Assembly: GCA_023055355.1 (NCBI GenBank)
Contig: JALJCS010000029.1
Coordinates: forward strand, 5,146,001 to 5,210,000
Length of the DNA stretch: 64,000 nucleotides
Origin: Agelaius tricolor
Lineage: Eukaryota > Chordata > Aves > Passeriformes > Icteridae
Direction of reading: 5' to 3'
A program made the translations under genes and the position numbers. This document shows positions 1 through 10,765 of this stretch, one piece after another (positions within the stretch are counted from its first letter, which is position 1; every line of letters begins with the position of its first letter). The notes beneath the pieces are model-generated. The model ran no database searches and was not told the DNA's origin. It saw nothing but the letters and a program-made list of their open reading frames with translations.

Positions 1-69
1 AAACAATATTTTAAACCCAGAATAATTTTGTTTAGGCCTTCACTGACTAATAGAGGAAATAAAAGACAT

Positions 70-560
70 CAGTGCTGTGTCCAGCTCTGGGCCCTCAGCT
101 TGGGAAGGACCTTGAGAGCCTTGAATGTGTCCAGAGGGGGCAGCGAGGCTGGAGAGGGGCTGGGAACACAAACCCTGAGAGGAACCCCTGAGGGAGCTGG
201 GGGTGCTCAGCCTGCAGCAAAGGAGACTCAGGGGTGCCCCCATCACTGCACAGCTCCTGAAAGGTGCCTGTGCTCAGCTGGGGCTGGGCTCTGTCTCCAG
301 GAACTGACACAACCAGAGCACACAGCCTCGAGCTGCACAAGGGAAACACAGGGTGGATATTAAGAGGAAGAATTTTCCAGACAGGGTGATAAAGTTCTGG
401 AATGTTCTGCCCAGGGAGGTGGTGGAGTCCCCATCCCTGGGTGTGTTTGACAAAGCCTGGATGTGGCACTGGGTGCCAGGGTTGAGTTGAGCTGTTCGGG
501 CTGGGTTGGACTCAATGATCTTTAGGGTCTCTTCCAACCTGGTCATTCTGTGATTCTGTG
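70..560 (+). mobile_element. CR1 LINE, 3'-terminal fragment
   Basis: The stretch follows the usual avian CR1 3' end: a GTGTCCAGCTCTGGGC-like block, a GGGAGCTGGG...TCAGCCTG block, GGTGGATATTAAG, CCCAGGGAGGTGGTGGAGT, then TTGGACTCAATGATC and the octamer tail ATTCTGTG repeated twice at the 3' end. The 5' part is missing, as is normal for CR1 copies, and no reverse-transcriptase domain is present. Open frames on both strands here are short and unrelated to a functional ORF2. The start is approximate because the 5' portion is diverged. Confidence 0.85.
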
Positions 561-1246
561 ATAAACATCACAGAGGGATGACAGGCTGGATTCAGAGCAG
601 AGCTGAACTGAACGTCTTCCATCCCTGCACTCCAGGAATTCCTCATAAATGGGGCAAGGGAAGCTGCAAAAGCCCAGCCTGGGGAGCTTGGCTGCATCTG
701 GAGCACAACCAGCCTCAACAGCCACGGCAGGGGCTCTCAGAAACAAATGTGAAAACCAAAGTGCATTCAGAAATGAACACAGCAGCTCTGGGTTAGGAAT
801 GGGTTTCAAGGGCCTGGGATTTGAGCCATGGTACTGAACAACACCAGCTTTAGCAAGAGCCTCTCCAATTTAGTTTTAACCATCCAGCAGGTTTCTTGTC
901 TTGTCCTTACAGTGCCAGTCAAAATTCTTCTGTGTTTAAACTGAGTGCTCAGTGTTTAAACAGATCTTGAGCCATCTCCCCTTTCACATCCAAAGTGAAG
1001 ATTTGAATGCTGTCAGTTGCTATTTCAACAAGTCTGAGATACAATCAACTTAGGACCAGCACTTTGGACTATTTATAAAATTATTTCTGCCTTCAGTTGC
1101 AATGCCTGCAGGAAGCAATAAGCCATATAAAGATATCCCTTATCTTCAATAGATCCAAATAGGCCAACGTATAGGATATAGGGTATAGGATATAGGGGAT
1201 CCCTTATCTGGCTCTCACACCCATTTTCCTCTTCACACCCCATAAA
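561..1246. other. Non-repetitive stretch, nothing recognised
   Basis: No exon-like frame, RNA gene or repeat family was recognised. A short degenerate GGATATAGGG-type direct repeat occurs near 1165-1200. Confidence 0.5.
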
Positions 1247-1490
1247 GCACTGCCGGGAATCCACCTGGCTGCTGGGTTCACTTTCAATTTTGGGCACTGC
1301 CAGGAATTCACCTGGCTGCTGGGTTCACTCTGGATTTCAGGAATTGCCAGGAATTCACCTGACAGCTGGGTTCACTCTGGATTTCAGGAATTGCCAGGAA
1401 TCCACCTGGCTGCTGGGTTCACTCTCAATCCTGGGCACTGCCAGGAATCCACCTGGCTGTTCAGCTCACTCTGGATTTCAGGAACTGCCA
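1247..1490. repeat. 48-bp minisatellite, about 5 units
   Basis: Units of 46-48 bp begin GCACTGCCAGGAAT or AATTGCCAGGAAT and contain CACCTGGCTGCTGGGTTCAC. Units differ at scattered positions (GGATTTCAGG versus CAATTTTGGG ends). An open frame of 96 codons across the array is a by-product of the 48-bp (multiple of three) unit. Confidence 0.85.
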
Positions 1491-2000
1491 GCCGGAGGGG
1501 ACGATGAATGGATGGAAGGATGCAGCCACATGAAAGCACAGCCTGGCAGTGGCAGAGGAACCCTGCCGGGAGCACATTAAAAACAAATCACTGCAGGAGC
1601 AGCTCCATTGATTCCTGCAGAGCTGCTCGGGAGCAGGGGGAGCTGGGCTTTGCAATCCAGATAAGCTGGGCTATGCTACAAGTGTGCTCCCCTGGAAAAA
1701 CACAACAGCCTGCCATGTAAACTGCTAACGAGATTTAAGAGCTTGTTTTTATCTCAGATGCGCTGCTCCCTGGGAAATTCCTCCTGTCCATCCCCCCCAT
1801 CACACAACCAGGGATGTCACCAGCACCAGGACAGAGCCATGTGTGTGACAAGGAGCTCCTGGCCAGGGCAGGGCCTGACACTTCAAATGTCGGCGGCTCC
1901 TGAGAGCCTGGGCCTTCCTCAAAGACACATTGGGAGATAAAAGGCTTATCTGCACAAATAGTAAAGATCAGCTGGCCTGAGCTGCTTTCCCCAGCCCCGG
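1491..2000. other. Non-repetitive stretch, nothing recognised
   Basis: No gene, RNA or mobile-element signature was seen between the two minisatellites. Confidence 0.5.
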
Positions 2001-2735
2001 GCTTGGAGGGCTTGGACAGGGAGCACAAAGCGCTCTGAGATCTCTGAGGGTTTGGACAGGGAGCATAAAGTCACCCTGAGATCGCTGAGGGTTTGGAGAG
2101 GGAGCACAAAGTGCCCTGAGATGTCTGAGGGTTTGGAAAAGGAGCACAAAGTGCCCTGAACTCTCTGAGGGTTTGGAAAAGGAGCACAAAGACCCCTGAG
2201 ATCTCTGAGGGTTTGGACAGGGAGCACAAAGAGCCCTGAGATCGCTGAGGGTTTGGACAGGGAGCATAAAGAGCCCTGAACTCTCTGAGAGTTTGGAAAA
2301 GAAGCACAAAGTCACCCTGAACTCTCTGAGGGTTTGGAAAAGGAGCACAAAGACCCTGAGATCTCTGAGAGTTTGGAAAAGGAGCACAAAGTCACCCTGA
2401 ACTCTCTGAGGGTTTGGAAAAGGAAAACAAAGTCACCCTGAGATCGCTGAGGGTTTGGATAGGGAGCACAAAGCCCCTGAGATCTCTGAGGGTTTGGAAA
2501 AGGAGCACAAAGTGCCCTGAGATCTCTGAGAGTTTGGAAAAGGAAAACAAAGCCCCTGAGCTCTCTGAGGGTTTGGAAAAGGAAAACAAAGTCACCCTGA
2601 ACTCTGTGAGAGTTTGGAAAAGGAGCACAAAGTGCCCTGAGCTCTCTGAGGGTTTGGAAAGGAGCACAAAGATCCCTGAGCCTTGTGAGGGTTTGGAAAA
2701 GGAAAACAAAGTCACCCTGAGCTCTCTGAGGGCTC
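2001..2735. repeat. 40-bp minisatellite, about 18 units
   Basis: Units of 39-41 bp contain CTCTGAGGGTTTGGAAAAGG followed by AGCACAAAG or AAACAAAG and TGCCCTGA or TCACCCTGA. Single-base length changes shift the reading frame, so the long minus-strand frames (139, 151 and 170 codons) are overlapping readings of the same unit, not proteins. Unit variants (GACAGGGAGCATAAAG, AAAAGGAAAACAAAG) are clustered, which suggests local unit duplication. Confidence 0.92.
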
Positions 2736-3520
2736 CTTGGCTGAGGGGCTGCATTGGTGCAGAGCATTTCCAGATCTGAGGCGCCACAGACAGCCCAAAA
2801 TCAGACAAAAACGATGATGGAAGGTGACCTAGCAGGGCAGGGGCTGGAAGAACATTCCCAGTCCAGAGCAGCCCTGCCTTTGGAGCTGAAAGCTTCAGGG
2901 ACAAGGCCTTGTGCTGCTCTCCCCAGAGCTGATGAGGGGGAGATCAGCTCCAGGTCCCTGTGCACCCCAAGGTCTCATTAAAATAAAATTAACAGCTCCT
3001 GTCAGACTGCCCAGAGCCTCTGTCCACACCAGGCATTCCTTTAACCTTCCCTTGCCTGTGGCACAGGGGGGAATTCTCTCAACACTTAGGCTGCTCTAAA
3101 AGGAAATAATTAAGATTTCCCCCTTCTCTATCCAGCCCAGATCCCCAAAGCTTTCCCTGGCAAAGGCAAGGAAGAGCAGATGCTCAGGTCAGGTGAGATT
3201 AAAGGGAAATGTCCCATATTCCTGTAAAAGAAAAGGTAGAGACTAAAATGAAAGTCAAGGGAGAAGATCTCAGATTTGATAACTGGTTCTGCTGCTAAAA
3301 GTGACAAGAAATTGGCCAAAACGTGGCAGGACCAAAGAACTTGGCTTCAAAAATTTCCTTGGCCTGAGGAACTGGTTCCACTCTATTGAATTTATCTTGC
3401 CAGCCACTCATACGGCTCAGAAATGAAAATGTGAAATCCTAATTATTTCTTGGGCACCCCAGAGGCAGGAAAAATTAAATATTAGAAGGGAAAAGAATAA
3501 TGGTAGAAGGAAAAGAAAAA
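2736..3520. other. Non-repetitive stretch, nothing recognised
   Basis: About 0.8 kb of ordinary sequence with no support for a gene or element. Confidence 0.5.
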
Positions 3521-3618
3521 GGAAAGGAAAGGAAAGGAAAGGAAAGGAAAGGAAAGGAAAGGAAAGGAAAGGAAAGGAAAGGAAAGGAAAGGAAAGGAAA
3601 GGAAAGGAAAGGAAAGGA
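3521..3618. repeat. (GGAAA)n microsatellite, about 20 perfect units
   Basis: A 98-base uninterrupted purine-only pentamer run with an impure lead-in from about 3500. The perfect identity suggests a young, length-variable locus. The minus strand is pure pyrimidine. Confidence 0.97.
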
Positions 3619-5082
3619 TCAGGAAGAGCCAAGGAGAAATTGATAAATTAGGTTAGAATAAGAAGTTTCTATGTGTGCATCTGGGCTGGGTGACTCATGA
3701 GATAAAACATCACCCAGCCAATGGAGCTGTTTGAAGAAGTCTCCAGGGAGGAAAGCAAGGAAAAAGGGAATAAAAATGAGCCAAGACAATGATGTGGATG
3801 TTTCTTTCAGTCACAACACAGCCCGAGTGGAGGGTGGGGAGGTGGGTGAGGTGTGTGGGTTGAGACACAAACAAGCAATAAAGGCATTTTGTTCAACCTG
3901 GATCCAGATAAAAGTTTGCAATTCCCAGCTTGGTGATCTGAAACAGATTATTCTGTGAGCATTTCCCAGCACAAAGGGTGGAACTGATTGTGGAAGGAGC
4001 AATTATTCCCTGATGTTCATTAGGGCTGCACCAGCCCCAGCACAGCCATGGAGAACAGCAAACACTCACATGGGTGGGATGAAGGAGCTGCTGATTTTCT
4101 CCATCCTGCTTTCCCAGCTTTTCCAGGAGTCCTGTTTCCTGCAGAGCTTTTTCTAGCCCAGGGTCCTGCAGTCCTAAGTGTGATCAAGGACCTGCCATGG
4201 CCATGAAACCAGGTCCTGAAAGCTTCTCCCCAGCAGGGCTGGTGGCAAACCTGCCTGGTTTGGCTCAGGGGTTTGGAGCACACTGCTGTCACCAAGCTTT
4301 TCATCTTTACCTCTGCTAATCCCACTAATCTCTTGCTCTTTAGTTAAATTAGGCCCTCAGTAGTTACCAGTATTTCTGCTCTGATGATTCAGAATGGGGT
4401 TACAGCAAATCCAATTTCTGTTCCCTCTTGAGTGAAATGTCAGAAGTCTCACTAAAGCAGGTAAGAAATACTAAATTAACTTTTTTGTGAGCTTCTGAAG
4501 CACCCCACAAGGGAAATCCCCAGAGAATCCACAAAAAGAAAGGCACATACCCAAAGAGAACAGACTCTGGACACCTTAACATGAAATTACACAAATTAAA
4601 TGCTCTCTCCACTGATTTCCTCACCTGTGAAAGGAGGAGAGCATAAAAAAGCATCAGGACTGTAAGTTCTAGGACAAAGCAGCACCACTGAAAGGCAGTG
4701 CTGATCCAGGCCTAACAGAGCTGTCATTTCCCTCCCCAGAATTTCAGGTTTCAGGACTAAAAGTGGTAACAAGAAGTGGGTTTGCAGCTGGCAGGTAAAT
4801 GCAGAACAAGCAGGTTCCAAGGCTAAGGAAAGGTGTGAGGAAAGGCTTCAGAGGAAGGACAGCGAGGGGACAGGGGCCAAAGCTGAGCAGAGGAAGGGAG
4901 CAGGCAGCAAAGCAGGGAATAAGAATAGCTTGGGTGAGTTTCTCATTTTGTTTGCCATTAACAGGTTACTGAAGAAAAAATCACCTTGGATGAATGTGTC
5001 TCTTGTTCTCTTAGAGCTGCATCCAACAAAAGGAGTTCCCAGAGCAGCCCACAGCTCCAGCCTGATTCTTCCTCTGCCTGGA
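3619..5082. other. Non-repetitive stretch, nothing recognised
   Basis: About 1.5 kb without a recognisable gene, RNA or repeat. Open frames of up to 101 codons exist on both strands but lack any domain, splice context or repeat-independent support. Confidence 0.45.
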
Positions 5083-5170
5083 GTATTTGCTGGGCATAAA
5101 GTTCCTATTTTGTATTTACTGGGCATAAAGTTCCTATTTTGTATTTGCTGGGCGTAGAGTTCCTATTTTT
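5083..5170. repeat. 29-bp direct repeat, 3 units
   Basis: Three successive units of GTATTTGCTGGGCATAAAG plus TTCCTATTTT. The last unit carries a CATAAA to CGTAGA change. Confidence 0.85.
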
Positions 5171-5589
5171 GGCTTCACAAGTGCCTTGAGCATCTCATTT
5201 CCAGCCCTGGGAGTCTGCCTGAGCTCTACCAAAACCACACTTTCAACTCTCCCAGTCACTGCTCCAAGGCCACAATCCCTGACACAAATTCTCACAAAGA
5301 TTTTGTGTCACAAAATCAGACTCTGGGTGACAAAATCCACCTGGATACAACTTTAACAGATTCCAGGTGTACAGAGTGCTGTCCAAACTTGAGGTGCAAG
5401 GCTCTGGCTTTGACAGAAGCTATCCTTAATATCCTTCATGATATCATGGAGGTAAAAAAAGGAGGATTGTCCCCTTCAATATGGACATAACAACATTTAG
5501 TTTTTCCATAGATACCCACAGGAAGAGCACCCACTCGGGGTACATTGAAATCCAGATCCTCTTTTAGAAGCAGCCACTTTTGGACCCAT
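5171..5589. other. Non-repetitive stretch, nothing recognised
   Basis: No gene or element signature was seen before the LTR array. Confidence 0.5.
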
Positions 5590-6066
5590 TGTGGCATTCA
5601 CATTCTCTGGAAAAATCCCTTTGCCCAGGATTCTTCTCCTGGGAAGATGAGAAACCTCAGAGAAAAAGGAAAACAATTCTGATCTCATTTGCTTCTCCTG
5701 TGTTGTGCTCCTTTGGAATGTGTTTGGAGATTGTTCACCCACAGGTGATTGTTCCATTGGGTTCTGCTGGGAGTTGTTTTCACTCTTTGGCCAATCAGGG
5801 CCAAGCTGTGTCAGGACTCTGGAGAGAATCACGAGTTTTCATTATTATCATTTTAATATTCTATAAGTATCCTGTCTGTATTCTTTAGTATAGTATAGTT
5901 TAGTATTCTTTAACATAAAATAGTACCATAAAGTAATAAATTAACTTTCTGAGAACATGGAGTCAGATTCATTATTCCTTCCTTTGTGTGGGGACAACAC
6001 AAATACAACAGCAAATCTGTTAAAAAATGACTTTATCCATTACAGAATCCTGATTTTCAGCCTGGT

Positions 6067-6174
6067 TTAATGAGTTTGGGTGTCCATGTGCTTGAGAACC
6101 TGCTGGAGCTCCTGCAGGGCCTGGCCCCAGCCCCAGGCGCAGAGGAGGAGCTGCTGCACACTCATGCATGGCTG
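6067..6174 (-). pseudogene. Partial copy 1 of the 52931-53083 exon-like segment
   Basis: Read on the minus strand, this gives 35 codons plus TAA. It ends in WGWGQALQELQQVLKHM followed by DTQTH, identical to the same part of the 52931-53083 frame. Differences are one extra leucine codon, one Trp/Cys change and one synonymous CAC/CAT. It is cut off upstream, where it joins mid-LTR sequence at about 6175-6179, so it cannot be a complete gene. It could be a gene fragment captured in a segmental duplication, or a frame kept open by chance in a repeat family. Confidence 0.45.
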
Positions 6175-6514
6175 GGATGTGTTTGGGGATTGTTCACCCA
6201 CAGGTGATTGTTCCACTGGTTTAATGTGAATTGTTTTGACTCATTGGCCAATCGGGGCCAAGCTGTGTCAGGACTCTGGAAAGAGCCACGAGTTTTCATT
6301 ATTATCTTTTTAGCATTTAGTAAGTATCTTTTCTGTATTCTTTAGTATAGTATTCTTTAATATAATATAGTATCATAAAATAATAAATGAGCCTTCTGAG
6401 AACATGGACTCAGATTCATTATTCCTTCCTTTGTGTGGGGACAACACAAATACAACAGCAAATCTGTTAAAAAATGACTTTAGCCATTACAAAATCCTGA
6501 TTTTCAGCCTGGTT

Positions 6515-6622
6515 TTAATGAGTTTGGGTGTCCATGTGCTTGAGAACCTGCTGGAGCTCCTGCAGGGCCTGGCCCCAGCCCCAGGTGCAGAGGAGGAGCT
6601 GCTGCACACTCATGCATGGCTG
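6515..6622 (-). pseudogene. Partial copy 2 of the 52931-53083 exon-like segment
   Basis: This is the same 36-codon segment one 448-base unit further on, again ending in TAA after the DTQTH codons. It differs from copy 1 by a Thr for Ala codon before WGWGQ. Like copy 1 it is truncated upstream by the junction with mid-LTR sequence (6623-6627). It is a product of the local tandem amplification. Confidence 0.45.
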
Positions 6623-7090
6623 GGATGTGTTTGGAGATTGTTCACCCACAGGTGATTGTTCCATTGGTTTCATGTGAATTGTTTTGATTCATTGGCCAAT
6701 TGGAGCCAAGCTGTGTCAGGACTCTGGAAAGATTCACAACTTTTCATCATTATCCTTTTAGCAATTAGTAAGTATCCTTTCTGTATTCTTCAGTTTAGTA
6801 TTCTTTAATATAATATAGTATCATAAAATAATAAATGAGCCTTCTGAGAACATGGAGTCAGATGCATCATTCCTGCCTTCATCAGGGCATTCCCTGCAAA
6901 TACAATAACCAGTCCCTTAACGAACTGGAGCCCTCCCTTGCAATAATTAATTGCGCCGGGGAAGCTTCTGGAAGGTGCAATCCAAGCCCCCAGCTGGTGC
7001 CTTGCATGTGGGGAATCGCAGGTGGGTGCAATAGGCATTCCTCAGGCAGCTCCCTCCCTCCCTAGCGCCTGCAAATGCTCTGCCAGCGAA

Positions 7091-7565
7091 TCCTGGGAGC
7101 TGAGAGCCCATTAATCACTTGGGTACAAAAAGAATATTAACCCAGCTGTTCTCCCTCCTGGAACTGGGAATCCTGGGAGCTGAGAGCCCATGAATCACTT
7201 GGGTACAAAAAGAATATTAACCCAGCAGTGCTCCCTCCTGGAACTGGGAATCCTGGGAGCTGAGAGCCCATTAATCACTTGGGTACAAAAAGAATATTAA
7301 CCCAGCTGTTCTCCCTCCTGGAACTGGGAATCCTGGGAGCTGAGAGCCCATTAATCACTTGGGTACAAAAAGAATATTAACCCAGCTGTTCTCCCTCCTG
7401 GAACTGGGAATCCTGGGAGCTGAGAGCCCATTAATCACTTGGGTACAAAAAGAATATTAACCCAGCTGTTCTCCCTCCTGGAACTGGGAATCCTGGGAGC
7501 TGAGAGCCCATGAATCACTTGGGTACAAAAAGAATATTAACCCAGCCGTGCGCCCTCCTGGGAGC
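7091..7565. repeat. 80-bp minisatellite, 6 near-identical units
   Basis: Six units of exactly 80 bases start TCCTGGGAGCTGAGAGCCCA and contain ATCACTTGGGTACAAAAAG and CCCTCCTGGAACTGGGAA. Units 1, 3, 4 and 5 are essentially identical. Units 2 and 6 share the variants TGAATCACTT and a CAGNNGTG end, which implies that a multi-unit block was duplicated. Confidence 0.96.
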
Positions 7566-7809
7566 GGCCTCAGGCAGGCGCTCGGTCATGAGCTGGGCTC
7601 TGCAGCTCCACCCCACTCACAGCAGGGCACAGAGCAGCTCCTTGATTCATCTTTTATTTCAACACAGATTATCTGGTCATGGTTGAGGCTATTTGTCCAT
7701 TTTCCCTGCCAGGGAGTTCATTAAAAGTGTAACAAAGAGCAGCACACAGTTCCAGGAGTGAGTTTGTCCTGTGGTGTCATCACAGAACCTAAGGTGGGAG
7801 ATAATGCCA

Positions 7810-8590
7810 AGTCCCTCCTTCCTGACCCCCAGATTCTCACAAGAGCTACTTCAAATTTTCTATTTTATTTTATTTTATTTCTCTCTCTTGTGAGAGTAGC
7901 TCTTTATCCAAATCCCTCCTTCCCGAACCCCAAATTCTCACATAAGCTACTTCAAATTTTCTATTTGAAGTTTTTATTTTATTTTATTTTATTTTGTTTC
8001 TCTCTCTTGTCAGAGTAGCTCTTTATCCAAGTCCCTCCTTCCTGACCCCCAGATTCTCACATAAGCTACTTCAAATTTTCTATTTTATTTTATTTTATTT
8101 TATTTTATTTTATTTTATTTTATTTTATTTTATTTCTCTCTCTTGTGAGAGTAGCTCTTTATCCAAGTCCCTCCTTCCCGAACCCCAAATTCTCACATAA
8201 GCTACTTCAAATTTTCTATTTTATTTTATTTTATTACTCTCTTGTGAGTAGCTCTTTATCCAAGTCCCTCCTTCCTGACCCCCAGATTCTCACAAGAGCT
8301 ACTTCAAATTTTCTATTTTATTATTTTATTTTATTTTATTTTATTTTATTTCTCTTGTGAGAGTAGCTCTTTGTCCAAGTCCCTCCTTCCTGACCGCCCA
8401 GATTCTCACATGAGCTACTTCAATTTTTTTATTTTATTTTATTTCTCTCTCTTGTGAGAGTAGCTCTTTATCCATGTCCCTCCTTCCTGACCGCCCAGAT
8501 TCTCACATGAGCTATTTCAAACTTTCTATTTGAAGTGTTTTATTTCACTTTATTACTCTCTCCTGTGAGAGCAGCTCTTTATTCCTGGAC
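7810..8590. repeat. Compound array: ~55-bp body, inverted arms and variable (TTTTA)n, 7 units
   Basis: Seven copies of CAAGTCCCTCCTTCC occur at about 94-136 base spacing. Each is followed by GATTCTCACAAGAGCTACTT (or a variant), a TTTTA tract of about 4 to 13 units, then CTCTCTTGTGAGAGTAGC. TCTCACAAGAG before the tract is the exact reverse complement of CTCTTGTGAGA after it, so the tract sits in the loop of a potential hairpin. Spacing differences come mostly from TTTTA number. Frames of 68-86 codons across it are artefacts. Confidence 0.93.
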
Positions 8591-8797
8591 AGAGAATCGG
8601 GCTGGAGCAAAGCTGTGGCTGTGTGCAGTCAGAGCCCTGCCAGCCAGGCATGGGTGCTGCACATGACCTGGTTAGGAATGGAAATGTGGGTGAGAGCTGC
8701 AGAAATCTCCCCCTCGAGCAGAACCGAAGCCCACCCTGAGCCTTGGCTTCCCCCTCCCTGCCCTACCAGGAGCAGAGACCCCTCCCACCAAAGGCAT

Positions 8798-9389
8798 TGT
8801 GAAAATGGGTATTTTATGATTGGCTTTTCTCAAATATTCAAATGAATATTATATGTCTCATGTTAGAAAGTGATGCTGTATTAATTTTCTTAAGTAGTGT
8901 GCTAAATATAGTTTTAGGTTATAACAAAATGTTAAAATAGAAACTCTGCTGTGTAAGATACATTTTTAAAGACAGGACTCGAAGTGAGATAGCAGCCACA
9001 GGACACCTGAATCATTCAGAGAAAGAGAATTTATTGCTCCATTATCAGGAGAAATGAACTTCTTCCTGCCTTGCTCAGGATTCAGAGGGAGAAGCTGACA
9101 CTGCCCAACCAGAATCCTGTGTTTAGATGGAATTTATGCATCATGGATGAGGTGAATGAATATGCAACAGGCTGTTGTTTTTAAGGGTTAACCCTCTGTT
9201 AACGTGGGTCCTTTTTCAGGCTTATTTTGCTCAGAAAAGGTACCCAGACTGTCCCTAAATCTTTGTTTTTATTGTCTCATATTGTCCAAATAATTATTAC
9301 TCTAATTATATTACTATTTTTATAACCATTTTTAAAATTTACAAACACTAAAAACAATCACTAAAAACAAGTGATTGGCATTTTTCACA
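8798..9389 (-). mobile_element. LTR family C, solo copy
   Basis: The copy is bounded by TGTGAAAATG and TTTTTCACA (about 9-base inverted ends) and is homologous to 33465-34091 and 42538-43141. On the minus strand it carries GGAGCAATAAATTCTC (poly(A) signal context) and an ATGATGCA...GATTCTGG core, which sets the orientation. No internal retroviral sequence adjoins it. Only a 3-of-4 flanking match (GCAT/GCAC) is seen, so the target-site duplication is uncertain. Confidence 0.85.
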
Positions 9390-9478
9390 GCACCAACACT
9401 TTCAGGTCCTGACTTTGGGTTCTGATTTGGGCTCTGCAGCTCAGCCCAGCAGAGCTCAGGGCAGGATCCACCCTCCTC

Positions 9479-9895
9479 TGTAGGAGCGTCAGGGGTAGGA
9501 TGGTCAGGATGGATGGGGACGAGAGATCTCTGCAGCCAGGGCTGGAATTTGGGGTTTATTGCAAAGGGCCTGGGTGCAGGGCCCTGCTGGGAGCTGCCAG
9601 GCACAGCTGGAGCAGGCCTGAGAGAAGAGAGGGGAGAGAGGATGAGAGGGTGAGAGAGTGAGGTTCCTGTTACAACACCATAAATCATCTTCTGTGTTGA
9701 ATATTCTAATTCTCACTAACCAATCCAGTACAAGATAAAAATCCTATAGCATTTACATACAGCCTATAAGAATCATTACATCACCATCCTGTGTTACATT
9801 TTAAACCCTAAAAACTCCTCTTTGGGCCCCTTCTGCCAAGCTGTAGGGTCTGCTCTGCCCCTTGGGCCTGTCTGCAAGCAGAGGGTGTTGTTCCA
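9479..9895 (-). mobile_element. Probable LTR (family F)
   Basis: On the minus strand the segment starts TGGAACAACACC. It contains a GATTTTTATCTTGTACTGG region, a pyrimidine-rich CTCTCTCACC stretch, CTTTGCAATAAACCCC as poly(A) signal and a short U5-like tail ending near CTCCTACA. This layout is that of an avian LTR. It is a single copy in this window, so the limits rest on TG...CA ends only and no target-site duplication was found. Confidence 0.5.
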
Positions 9896-10222
9896 TCAAA
9901 AGGGGATCACCTTCAGCAGCCACACCATTGTTTTCCAGTTGTTCAGTAACTGAGGGATCTCAAAGCTTGCTTTCATTTCAATCTCACTCATAGTTTCCAT
10001 ATTCTCCAAATCTTTTGCCAGGCAATCACATTGATGAGGCTCTCCTGTTTCATCTTCCCCAGCATTCCTCCCCTCGTTGCTGCCTTCCCCAATTAGCTGG
10101 GAGCCAAGGCTGTCACATCGGCTGAGCCCTTCCCGGCTGGATTTGCTCCCTCCTCGCTGCAGGGCCAGGAGGGCAGCGAGGCTCTGCAGCCCTAGGCTCC
10201 CTGCCCTTTCCACTGTGCCACT
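9896..10222. other. Non-repetitive stretch, nothing recognised
   Basis: No gene or element signature. It is GC-rich towards 10222. Confidence 0.5.
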
Positions 10223-10312
10223 GTGTGTCACAGCCGTGAGTGTCACAGCCGTGAGTGTCACGGCCATGAGTGTCACGGCCGTGAGTGTCACAGCCGTGAG
10301 TGTCACAGCACA
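10223..10312. repeat. 15-bp minisatellite, 6 units
   Basis: Units are GTGAGTGTCACAGCC or the CGGCC/CGGCCAT variants. The 15-base period is a multiple of three, so frames such as VSVTA or CHSRE repeats appear on both strands without coding meaning. Confidence 0.93.
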
Positions 10313-10468
10313 GCAGCCTGCTCTCCCTCATTAGCTTCTCCCGGCAGACACAAGGGCTGGAGGTGCTCCTCGTTAGCTCCAAACAGAAATCCCAGCCCCT
10401 CTCCCTCCTCTGGTAGGTGAGGAATGCCCTGGTTGACTCTCACAATTGAAAGGTAAATATTATGGATG

Positions 10469-10765
10469 TGTTAAGAGAGGTTTTATAGGTTTGTAGTGAT
10501 GTTTCACCCCCCCTTTTGTTGTTTTCAGGGAGTAGTCAGGACATCAGAGACACTGGACAGCAAAGGAGTCAATTACAAGAATTTGAGAGAGGTTAAAGGG
10601 TTAAAAGGCAAAATATCCATTGTGTGGGTGAGCACAAGGAGGAAAAATCCTTTGCTCCTGGCACTGTAATATTTTCTCTATTCAGAACAGTCTTCTGTTG
10701 TATTTTTTGATAAGGTTTATTAAAAACCTTTTTAAATGATTTGAAAGTGAGCAGCATTTCTCACA
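10469..10765 (-). mobile_element. Possible LTR (family H)
   Basis: On the minus strand it begins TGTGAGAAATGCTGCTCAC, contains GGTTTTTAATAAACC (AATAAA) and ends near CTCTCTTAACA, giving TG...CA ends. The plus strand contains a seven-C run in CACCCCCCCTTTTG. The assignment rests on general LTR layout; no second copy or target-site duplication is visible here. Confidence 0.35.

Larger units (their letters stand above)
5590..6915 (+). mobile_element. LTR family A, tandemly amplified with flanking host segment (3 units)
   Basis: Unit 1 opens with a complete LTR start (TGTGGCATTCACATTCTCTG) and includes AAATCCCTTTGCCCAGG, a TTGGCCAATCAGGGCCAAGC block, a TAGTATAGTATAG stretch and an AATAAA near GAGAACATGGAGTCAGATTC. 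It is followed by about 180 bases of non-LTR sequence. Units 2 and 3 restart in mid-LTR at GTGTTTGG (positions 5720, 6179, 6627; spacing 459 and 448), so they lack the LTR 5' half. Unit 3 ends soon after the AATAAA region. No retroviral coding sequence is present. The orientation follows AATAAA near the 3' end. The non-LTR part is homologous, in inverted orientation, to 52985-53160. Confidence 0.85.

Noticed and set aside
5590..6915. Complete endogenous retrovirus between two LTRs
   Set aside because: The sequence between LTR copies is only about 180 bases of non-viral sequence. No gag, pol or env signatures occur, and the frame it carries is antisense to the LTR.
8798..9389. DNA transposon based on TGTGAAAA inverted ends
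   Set aside because: The inverted ends are only about 9 bases, there is no consistent target duplication, and the AATAAA context with LTR-like layout fits an LTR better.
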